Assembly (NCBI GenBank): GCA_005239605.1
Contig: SBBS01000100.1
Location: 1 to 10,991, forward strand
From: a bacterium
GTDB lineage: Bacteria; Patescibacteriota; Minisyncoccia; Ryanbacterales; 2-02-FULL-48-12
Direction: 5' to 3'
DNA: 10,991 bases
The translations under genes and the position numbers were made by a program. The notes beneath the pieces were generated by a model. It saw nothing but the letters and a program-made list of their open reading frames with translations. It made no database searches and was not told the DNA's origin. How positions within the stretch are numbered: position 1 is the first letter of the stretch; each line of letters opens with the position of its first letter. Shown here piece after piece: positions 1 through 5,061 of this stretch.

Positions 1-132
1 CCGCATCAGTCATTGGATTATCAAACACCTGCCGAGGTGTATTGCCAAACCAAAACGTCGCAAACAGAATCACAAACATTACAAACTTTTAACCGCCGCG
101 GTGCATCTATCTTATTCGCAAATACTGTCTAG
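1..132 (+). mobile_element. C-terminal fragment of an rve-family (IS3/IS481-like) transposase
   Basis: Frame 1 is open from the first base to a TAG at 130-132 and encodes the last 43 residues of a protein that starts outside the window. The first 14 residues, PHQSLDYQTPAEVY, match the well-known tail of DDE integrase-core transposases (the R-P-H-Q-x-L-x-Y-x-T-P-A-E-V-Y block after the catalytic Glu), typical of IS3 and IS481 elements. The remaining tail is Gln/Thr-rich and not diagnostic. The catalytic DDE residues lie upstream of the window, so I cannot say whether the transposase is intact. The gene is too short here to be called by length alone; the motif carries the call. The choice between IS3 and IS481 is open. 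Confidence 0.8.
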
Positions 133-155
133 ACAAACCAGAGGGGTGTAAACAC
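126..155 (+). repeat. Probable right end of the insertion sequence
   Basis: The transposase stop codon sits inside the 10-bp palindrome TGTCTAGACA (126-135). It is followed by a short GC-containing stretch ending in GGTGTAAACAC. In IS3-like elements the transposase ORF commonly ends within a few tens of bases of the right inverted repeat, so the element boundary should fall around 135-155. The matching left end is outside the window, so the exact end and any target duplication cannot be seen. Confidence 0.35.
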
Positions 156-168
156 AGAGGGAAACCGT

Positions 169-603
169 ATGGCAGGGAACAATGGACAACTCGCATTATT
201 GACAGATTCAATCTTGAATCAACAGTTCGGGATCCTTGGCGTCCCAAAAGCGTCCCTGACCCCGTTATCGTTATCACCCCGTTATCAAAAAGCGTCCCTG
301 ACCCCGTTATCCACCCCGTTATCGTTATCGTTATCTTGCCGTTATCTGACCCCGTTATCTGACCCCGTTATTGCGTTATTGACCCGTTATTCGTTATTCT
401 TATTTGAAGAGGGCTATGAGAAAAATAAGCAGGAATACAAAGGCAGAGCAGAAAATCTCTTTAATGAGGTGTTTGCCAAAGAAATCGGTTTTAAGGAGTT
501 CCAGCAGGCAAACAAAAACTTTGAATACCGCATTATCTTTGACGCCTCGCTCCAAAGACGCCAGCAGGAGCTATACGAGACGATAAGAGGTATTGAGAAA
601 TAG
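169..603 (+). CDS. Hypothetical protein with an in-frame repeat-derived segment
   Basis: This is an ORF of 144 codons that I do not recognise. The ATG follows a good Shine-Dalgarno-like AGAGGG (156-161) with a 7-nt spacer, which supports the start. Residues 1-28 look like ordinary protein. Residues of about 28-77 are translated from tandem and interspersed CGTTATC/CGTTATT units, giving a low-complexity stretch of A-S-L-T-P-L-S type. Residues of about 78-144 are charged and helical in composition (many Glu, Lys and Gln) with no motif I can name. It probably represents either a gene invaded by the repeat or a chance fusion of an IS-flank start with a relic C-terminal exon-like fragment. Expression is uncertain. 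It lies just right of the transposase remnant. Confidence 0.35.
   Translation: MAGNNGQLALLTDSILNQQFGILGVPKASLTPLSLSPRYQKASLTPLSTPLSLSLSCRYLTPLSDPVIALLTRYSLFLFEEGYEKNKQEYKGRAENLFNEVFAKEIGFKEFQQANKNFEYRIIFDASLQRRQQELYETIRGIEK
250..398 (+). repeat. CGTTATC/CGTTATT repeat cluster
   Basis: Nine copies of CGTTATC (starting at 263, 269, 280, 305, 317, 323, 329, 340, 353) and four of CGTTATT (366, 374, 385, 392) fall within 136 bases. Two are embedded in an identical 20-mer, GCGTCCCTGACCCCGTTATC, at 250-269 and 292-311. Shorter TGACCCCGTTAT units recur at 347-358 and 360-371. Spacing is irregular, so this is not a simple microsatellite. The same 20-mer occurs once in inverted orientation at 1433-1452. 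Confidence 0.9.
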
Positions 604-663
604 TGAGTAGCGGAGTGGGGTAAATCAAGAAATGGCGTTATCCACAATTCTTTATTCCAGTCC

Positions 664-691
664 TTGACAGATTTTACTGCATAGCTATAAT
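664..691 (+). promoter_or_regulatory. Sigma70-type promoter (consensus -35 and -10)
   Basis: A perfect TTGACA (664-669) and a perfect TATAAT (686-691) are separated by 16 bases, one short of the optimum. Transcription would start near 698. No ORF starts directly downstream. What follows is two hairpins and a T-tract, so the transcript is either a short RNA or a leader for the gene at 793. Confidence 0.7.
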
Positions 692-697
692 GGAGTT

Positions 698-762
698 AAT
701 AAATCCTTATCGTGTGCTTCGGCTATGATAAGTAACAAGAGCCCTTCGGGGCTCTTGTTTTT
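698..762 (+). ncRNA. Candidate small RNA or attenuator leader with two UUCG hairpins
   Basis: From the predicted start near 698 to the T-tract is about 65 nt and contains two hairpins back to back. The first (706-732) pairs C706-G714 with T724-G732 (two G-U pairs), then, past a bulged T715, pairs GC with GC around a TTCG loop. The second (734-759) is an 11-bp perfect stem, also capped by TTCG, and is followed by T residues. There is no ORF in it. It matches no RNA family that I recognise. It could act alone, or as a terminator-attenuator ahead of the NYN gene. Confidence 0.4.
734..762 (+). terminator. Rho-independent terminator
   Basis: An 11-bp perfect stem (734-744 with 749-759) with a C(TTCG)G tetraloop runs directly into a short T-run (758-762). 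This is a textbook intrinsic terminator. It lies downstream of the consensus promoter at 664-691 and about 30 bases upstream of the NYN gene, so it would end the short transcript or attenuate read-through. Confidence 0.85.
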
Positions 763-792
763 ATGCTCTAAAACTTATATACTCTTAATAAT

Positions 793-1362
793 ATGGACAA
801 TACGAAGCGGGTAGCTGTTTTTATAGATAACAGCAATGTTTTTCACTATATTTATGATATAAGAAAATCCGACAGAAGCTGGGTTTGTCTTTATAATCCT
901 CTTATACTCGGTCAAAAATTAGCTGGGAATAGAAACCTTGTATATGTGGGTTTTTATTGTGTTCGCCCGCCTTCATATTTATTAGGCGGCAATCCAGAAG
1001 AACGAAGGAGGCATAATATCACTCAAAAATACTACGGGGAAATTGAAAAACTGCCTAATGTTTCAATTAAATTTGGGGATTTGAAAGGCACCAAGGGACA
1101 GCTTCAAGAAAAGAATTTAGATACTCAATTAGCAACAGATATGGTTACTATGGCGGCTTTAGACAAATACGATGTAGCTATTCTCGTTTCAAATGACGGT
1201 GATTATAAAAGTGCCATTGAAAACACAAAATTATTTAATAAAAAGATAGAAAATTTATTTTTCAGGGGAAGTTTATCTATGGCGATAGACGGAAAATGCG
1301 ATATTAAAAGACGAGCTCGCCGTTCTTTTTTTGTAAAATCAGACAGTTTGGATGGTATCTAA
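793..1362 (+). CDS. NYN domain (LabA/DUF88-like, PIN-fold) putative ribonuclease
   Basis: This 189-residue protein carries the NYN/PIN-like acidic pattern. FIDNSNVF near the start has Asp12 and Asn15. A mid-protein K-x-x-D-x-x-x-x-x-D block has Asp110 and Asp116. SNDGD holds Asp135 and Asp137. These residues would coordinate the metal ion of an RNase active site. The length is normal for a stand-alone NYN protein, with no membrane segment and no fused LOTUS/OST-HTH domain visible. The family acts on RNA; the target here is unknown. There is no Shine-Dalgarno sequence. A TATACT at 778-783 with a weak TTGTTT at 755-760 would start transcription near 790, making the mRNA almost leaderless. By eye the gene is much richer in A+T than the operon downstream, and repeat clusters lie on both sides, which suggests separate acquisition. 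A toxin or phage-defence role is possible but not shown. Confidence 0.8.
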   Translation: MDNTKRVAVFIDNSNVFHYIYDIRKSDRSWVCLYNPLILGQKLAGNRNLVYVGFYCVRPPSYLLGGNPEERRRHNITQKYYGEIEKLPNVSIKFGDLKGTKGQLQEKNLDTQLATDMVTMAALDKYDVAILVSNDGDYKSAIENTKLFNKKIENLFFRGSLSMAIDGKCDIKRRARRSFFVKSDSLDGI

Positions 1363-1404
1363 AACAATAGTGAGTAGTGCCGCAGAGTAAATTTATGCGT
1401 TGGG

Positions 1405-1452
1405 GATAACGGGGTCAGGGATAACGGATAACGATAACGGGGTCAGGGACGC
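1405..1452 (-). repeat. Inverted copy of the CGTTATC repeat cluster
   Basis: Four GATAACG units (starting at 1405, 1420, 1427, 1433), the reverse complement of CGTTATC, alternate with GGGGTCAGGGA segments. Bases 1433-1452 are the exact reverse complement of the 20-mer at 250-269 and 292-311. The NYN gene and the candidate small RNA therefore lie between inverted repeat clusters. Confidence 0.9.
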
Positions 1453-1561
1453 TTATTGACGTGATTTCTCCGCTTGATATGATTTCTTCATGCCACGCAA
1501 CCAACGCACCGATGTAGGAGGAATCATCTACCACATAATAGACCTGTCCCTTAATAAATTT
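1415..1561 (-). pseudogene. Possible relic coding segment (C-terminal fragment)
   Basis: On the minus strand, one frame is open from about 1561 down to a TGA at 1415-1417 and has protein-like composition: YYVVDDSSYIGALVAWHEE, followed by a short charged segment and a tail read from the repeat units. It has no start codon and is cut at its 5' side by the palindrome at 1535-1596. It may be the degraded end of a gene once next to the repeats. I cannot name the family, and a chance open frame of this length is quite possible. Confidence 0.22.
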
Positions 1562-1596
1562 TTAGCCGAAAATTTATTAAGGGACAGGTCTATTAT
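1535..1596. repeat. 28-bp perfect inverted repeat (palindrome) with 6-nt loop
   Basis: Bases 1535-1562 pair without a mismatch with 1569-1596 around the loop TAGCCG. Each arm contains TAGACCTGTCCCTTAATAAA or its complement. The left arm's 24 bases at 1539-1562 recur exactly at 10897-10920, beyond the other end of the operon. A long perfect hairpin dispersed in this way resembles REP-like or MITE-like elements. No transposase related to it is in the window. It also lies directly upstream of the operon and could block read-through or extrude as a cruciform. Confidence 0.9.
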
Positions 1597-1637
1597 AACC
1601 CTTGAAAAACCTACACTTTTGTTGTAGCGTTTTTTAT

Positions 1638-2150
1638 ATGACGCAATGGGAAAACCAGCCGGAAGAGACTCAATTTACCGCTGAAGAACAAACACAATTT
1701 CTTCAATTGGCAAAAAAAATAGGATGGCGAAAAACGGGCAAAGATGTTTTTGAGGCATTTTTTCCAATTTTTCCATTTGTCTTATGCGAGCTTGCGGTTT
1801 TGCGCGAAATTAACGGGGTGCCGCATGTATTGTTGTGGCATCGCGATGACGAACATTACAAAGGATGGCATATGCCGGGCGGATACATTCTTCGCGGAGA
1901 GAGCATGGAGGAAGTAGCACGGCGCATTCTTTTTAAGGAAACCGGGCTTACATTGCAGAGCGCTGATTTTGTGCAATATTTTAATTCTTATCCCGGCAAT
2001 GCCTCTGTTCCAAATCACCAGATTGCACTACTATTTTTGTGCAAAACAAAAGGTGAGCCGGCGCAAGGGAAATTTTTCCCATACAACAATATTCCGGCAG
2101 ATACATTGAGCCACCACAAAGCGTATATCAAATTTTTACAGCAATTATGA
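1638..2150 (+). CDS. Nudix hydrolase with a Gmm-like (GDP-mannose mannosyl hydrolase type) modified box
   Basis: I chose ATG 1638 (170 residues). A TTG at 1602 would add 12 residues, but there is no ribosome-binding site for either. The Nudix box runs from Gly82 to Leu104: G-x5-E88-x7-R96-I97-L98-x-K100-E101-x-G103-L104. Compared with the canonical R-E-U-x-E-E, two acidic positions are replaced (Ile97, Lys100) and only the last Glu101 remains. GDP-mannose mannosyl hydrolases (Gmm/NudD) have the same kind of change, with a box reading RLTMAELG. Those enzymes cleave the sugar from the nucleotide by attack at C1 rather than splitting the pyrophosphate. By analogy this enzyme may hydrolyse a nucleotide-sugar, perhaps tuning the pool made by the operon. 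It is the first operon gene, and its stop overlaps the next start (ATGA, 2147-2150). The substrate is not determinable from sequence. Confidence 0.7.
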   Translation: MTQWENQPEETQFTAEEQTQFLQLAKKIGWRKTGKDVFEAFFPIFPFVLCELAVLREINGVPHVLLWHRDDEHYKGWHMPGGYILRGESMEEVARRILFKETGLTLQSADFVQYFNSYPGNASVPNHQIALLFLCKTKGEPAQGKFFPYNNIPADTLSHHKAYIKFLQQL

Positions 2151-3130
2151 CAGTACCGCGTTCTTATCAGTGGCAGGATAAATCTGTATTTATAACCGGC
2201 GCGGCCGGGTTTTTGGGCTCGTGGCTTACGCGTTTTTTGGTTGATGCGGGCGCTGATGTGGTGGTGTTGATCCGCGACGTGGTGCCGCAATCATTGCTAT
2301 ATACATCCGGTTATATACACAAAGTGACCATTGTGCGCGGCGCGCTGGAAGACATGGCGCTTCTGGAGCGGGCGCTCGGCGAGTACCAAATTGACACGGT
2401 GTTTCATTTGGGAGCGCAAACGCAAGTGGAGATCGCAAACAGAAATCCTCTCTCTACATTTGAATCAAACATCCGCGGCACATGGCAGTTGCTGGAGGCG
2501 TGCCGCCGGAGTCCGACCATAAAAAAAATTCTCGCGGCGTCTTCCGATAAAGCCTACGGCGTTCATGATACGCTTCCGTATACGGAAGAAGCGGCATTGC
2601 GCGGCTCGCACCCGTATGATGTTTCAAAAAGCGCCGCGGATCTTATTGCGCTTACGTATTTCAATACCTATTCATCGCCTGTTGCCATTACGCGGTGCGG
2701 CAATTTTTACGGCGGCGGGGATTTGAATTTCAACCGGATTGTTCCTGCCACCATACGTTCGGTGTTGCGCGGAGAACAGCCGGTGTTGCGTTCGAATGGC
2801 GCCATGATTCGCGATTATTTTTATATTGAAGACGCGGCGCATGCTTACATGACGCTTGCCGAAAAGATGGATGACAAGAACGTGCATGGGCACGCGTTTA
2901 ATTTCAGCAACGAAAACCAGGTGTCTGTTTTGGAGCTTACGCGGAACATTCTTTCTTTGATGGGCAGCAATGTTCAACCAAAGATATTAGCAACGGCGGC
3001 GTATGAAATTCCGCATCAGTATTTGTCTGCGGAAAAAGCGCGGAATATGCTCGGGTGGAAGCCGAAGCACACATTGGAGGAGGGATTACGCAAAACAATT
3101 GAGTGGTACAAGGAATTTTTTCGGAGATAA
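2147..3130 (+). CDS. NAD-dependent sugar 4,6-dehydratase (CDP-glucose 4,6-dehydratase-like SDR)
   Basis: This is a 327-residue extended SDR. The opening W-x-D-K-S-V-F-I-T-G, with Gly18-x-x-Gly21-x-x-Gly24 in TGAAGFLGSW, is the NAD-binding loop and strongly resembles RfbG/DdhB. The catalytic YxxxK is Tyr157/Lys161. The active-site triad region reads SSDKAY (Ser133, Asp134, Lys135). Lys after the Asp, in place of the Glu of RmlB-type TDE, is as I recall typical of CDP-glucose 4,6-dehydratases. GNFYGGGD near 185-192 also matches that family. The expected reaction is CDP-glucose to CDP-4-keto-6-deoxyglucose in the cytoplasm, the entry step for 3,6-dideoxysugars. The protein is slightly shorter than usual RfbG (about 350-360). 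No cytidylyltransferase (DdhA) is in the window. The RfbH-like gene in the same operon supports CDP-sugar chemistry; a GDP- or dTDP-sugar substrate is not excluded. Confidence 0.78.
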   Translation: MTVPRSYQWQDKSVFITGAAGFLGSWLTRFLVDAGADVVVLIRDVVPQSLLYTSGYIHKVTIVRGALEDMALLERALGEYQIDTVFHLGAQTQVEIANRNPLSTFESNIRGTWQLLEACRRSPTIKKILAASSDKAYGVHDTLPYTEEAALRGSHPYDVSKSAADLIALTYFNTYSSPVAITRCGNFYGGGDLNFNRIVPATIRSVLRGEQPVLRSNGAMIRDYFYIEDAAHAYMTLAEKMDDKNVHGHAFNFSNENQVSVLELTRNILSLMGSNVQPKILATAAYEIPHQYLSAEKARNMLGWKPKHTLEEGLRKTIEWYKEFFRR

Positions 3131-3133
3131 AAA

Positions 3134-3152
3134 TCGGAGGTTTCGCCTCCGA
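3134..3152 (+). promoter_or_regulatory. Intercistronic hairpin between the two SDR genes
   Basis: TCGGAGG (3134-3140) pairs perfectly with CCTCCGA (3146-3152) around TTTCG. There is no T-run after it, so it is not an intrinsic terminator. The 36-nt gap it occupies is the longest between operon genes; most of the others overlap. The stem contains a Shine-Dalgarno-like GGAGG, but it ends 26 nt before the next ATG, too far to serve as a normal ribosome-binding site. It may protect or punctuate the mRNA. Confidence 0.5.
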
Positions 3153-3166
3153 ATATAAATTCTGCT

Positions 3167-4117
3167 ATGAAAAAAGCATTGATAACGGGGGGAACAGGGT
3201 TTGTAGGAGCCAATTTGGTGCGGCGGCTTTTAGGCGACGGATATGAGGCGCATTGCTTAGTGCGTTCGCCGGATGTTTCTTGGCGTCTCGGCGATGTTAT
3301 AAAAGACGTGCGTCTGCATGCGGCGGATTTATGCGAAAAAGAAGCGGTAGAGAAGGTTATGCAATCAGTGCGGCCCTCGCATATTTTTCATCTGGCAACC
3401 GCCGGCGTGTATGGCGGCGTGAGCGGAACTGATGCGTATCTCATGCGTACGAATGTATTGGGGCTGGTACATTTGATAGAAGCTGCAAACAGTGTTGGGT
3501 ACGATTGTTTCATTAACACAGGCAGTTCTGCCGAGTACGGCATAAAACAAAATCCCATGCGGGAAGATGATGTATGCGAGCCGGTTTTGGCATACGGCGT
3601 CAGCAAACTAGCGGCAACGCAGTACGCAACATACACGGCGCGCACGCGCCAGAGACCCGTCACCACCTTACGTTTATTTTCGCCGTATGGTCCGTTTGAC
3701 GATCCTCAACGATTTATGGCGCATTCGATTGTTCGTTCTCTTAATAATCAGGAGCTCTCGCTCGGGAATCCGCAATCGGCGCGTGATTATTTATATGTAG
3801 GAGATGTAATAGACGCGTATCTTGCGGCCGCTCAACATATTTCGCAAGTAGCGGGAGAAGTGTTGAATATAGGCAGCGGGAAAGAAATTTCCATCGGGGA
3901 GGCGGCTCAAATTATTCAGAAAAAATGCAAATCAACGGCTCCCATCACATGGGGATCTCTTGAGGCAAAACGTCCATGGGAATCCGGGCGTTGGCAGGCG
4001 GATATCGCAAAAGCAAAACGATTATTGGGATGGGAACCAAAAATATCATTTTCAAGCGGTCTTGATAGCGCCATTGAATGGTTTAGAATGAATCTGCCGC
4101 GTTATACAACAGCATGA
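3167..4117 (+). CDS. NAD(P)-dependent SDR, nucleotide-sugar epimerase/reductase
   Basis: This is a 316-residue extended SDR with Gly8-x-x-Gly11-x-x-Gly14 (TGGTGFVG), Ser120/Ser121 in the active-site strand (GSSAEYG) and catalytic Tyr143/Lys147 (YGVSK). Dehydratase-type TDE or SDK residues are missing at the active-site strand, so an epimerase or 4-keto/side-chain reductase is more likely than a second dehydratase. The C-terminal part ends with the usual L-L-G-W-x-P region followed by a W-F helix. Among the enzymes of this pathway type it could fill the role of YerF (reducing the two-carbon arm of a yersiniose precursor), of abequose/paratose synthase or of a C2 epimerase. The fold is clear; the reaction is not. 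Its stop overlaps the glycosyltransferase start (ATGA, 4114-4117), and there is no visible Shine-Dalgarno sequence before its own ATG. Confidence 0.75.
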   Translation: MKKALITGGTGFVGANLVRRLLGDGYEAHCLVRSPDVSWRLGDVIKDVRLHAADLCEKEAVEKVMQSVRPSHIFHLATAGVYGGVSGTDAYLMRTNVLGLVHLIEAANSVGYDCFINTGSSAEYGIKQNPMREDDVCEPVLAYGVSKLAATQYATYTARTRQRPVTTLRLFSPYGPFDDPQRFMAHSIVRSLNNQELSLGNPQSARDYLYVGDVIDAYLAAAQHISQVAGEVLNIGSGKEISIGEAAQIIQKKCKSTAPITWGSLEAKRPWESGRWQADIAKAKRLLGWEPKISFSSGLDSAIEWFRMNLPRYTTA

Positions 4118-5061
4118 ATTATCTTACGCAAAAAAAAATATCCGTTGTCATACCGTGCTACAATGAACAGGAAAATATTTCCGTTATGTATGAACGGCTT
4201 ACAAAGATATTGGATCAGGTAACGCCGTCGCGGGAAATTATTTATGTGGATAACGCAAGCGCGGATGCGTCAGAAGAAGAGTATCGCAAGTTGTGCGATA
4301 AAGATTCTTCGGTGTCTGTTATTCTTATGGCTCGAAACTCCGGCAATTCCGACATGTCTTATTCCGCGGGCACGGAATATGCGTCGGGGGACGCGGTTGT
4401 ATGGCTTGACGGCGACATACAAGACCCGCCGGAACTTATTCCCGAGTTTATAAAAAAATGGATGGAAGGATATGAGGTTATATACGGTATACGCAGTAAG
4501 CGAAAAGTTGGTTTTTTGCTTGGCTGGGCGTACAACATGTTTTATAAATTATTCAACCGATATTCTTATGTCCGGATGCCGCTCTATGCGGGAGATTTTT
4601 GTCTTATAGACAGAAAAGTTGCAGACGCGCTCAATCGGTTTCCCGAGCGCGACCGCTTTATGCGCGGGCTTCGCGCGTGGGTGGGGTTTCGGCAAACGGG
4701 CATTGAATATGTGCGTGACGAACGTATGCGCGGGGAAACCACGCAAAGTCTTGGCCGTTATATCTCTGCCGCAAAGAAAGGGATTGTATCATTTTCGTAT
4801 GCTCCGCTTACTCTTATTTCCAACATTGCGCTTGTTGCCATGACATTATCCATTATTGCAATCATTGTGTATCCCTTGCTTGCCATTTTTTATCCCGCTC
4901 CACCCGGGTTTTTGACGCTTCTGGTAGTTATGCTTTTTATGGGAAGCGTACAATTTTTTGTGCTCGCAATACTGGGAGAATACCTTGGAAGGGTGTTTGA
5001 AGAAGTAAAACAGCGGCCGCAATATATTATCAGAGAAATTATCAATAATCATCATGTATGA
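4114..5061 (+). CDS. GT2-family membrane glycosyltransferase (DPM1/GtrB/ArnC-like, polyprenyl-phosphate sugar transferase)
   Basis: The protein has 315 residues. The N-terminal GT-A domain shows VVIPCYNEQENI (11-22), DNASADAS (46-53) and the metal-binding LDGDIQDPPE with Asp99/Asp101. The conserved R-x-x-G-E-T-T-Q segment near 206-211 is the equivalent of the R-x-x-G-x-S motif of this subfamily. Two hydrophobic C-terminal segments, about 234-260 and 264-290, are membrane helices as in GtrB and ArnC. The family moves a sugar from a nucleotide carrier to undecaprenyl (polyprenyl) phosphate on the cytoplasmic face. In this operon it probably loads the sugar made by the neighbouring enzymes. A GT-C enzyme at 9325 could then use the lipid-linked sugar outside. 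The gene overlaps both neighbours by ATGA, without an own Shine-Dalgarno sequence, suggesting translational coupling. Confidence 0.85.
   Translation: MNYLTQKKISVVIPCYNEQENISVMYERLTKILDQVTPSREIIYVDNASADASEEEYRKLCDKDSSVSVILMARNSGNSDMSYSAGTEYASGDAVVWLDGDIQDPPELIPEFIKKWMEGYEVIYGIRSKRKVGFLLGWAYNMFYKLFNRYSYVRMPLYAGDFCLIDRKVADALNRFPERDRFMRGLRAWVGFRQTGIEYVRDERMRGETTQSLGRYISAAKKGIVSFSYAPLTLISNIALVAMTLSIIAIIVYPLLAIFYPAPPGFLTLLVVMLFMGSVQFFVLAILGEYLGRVFEEVKQRPQYIIREIINNHHV

Noticed and set aside
250..398. CRISPR array
   Set aside because: Units are 7 to 20 bases with irregular, often overlapping spacing, and there are no spacers of constant length and no cas genes.
1611..1635. Small hairpin (CTACA/TGTAG) followed by T-run as a terminator
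   Set aside because: Only five to six weak base pairs, and it lies within the leader just before the first operon gene; too weak to call.
1602..1637. TTG start giving the Nudix protein 12 extra residues
   Set aside because: No ribosome-binding site, the added residues do not resemble a Nudix N-terminus, and an ATG follows at 1638.
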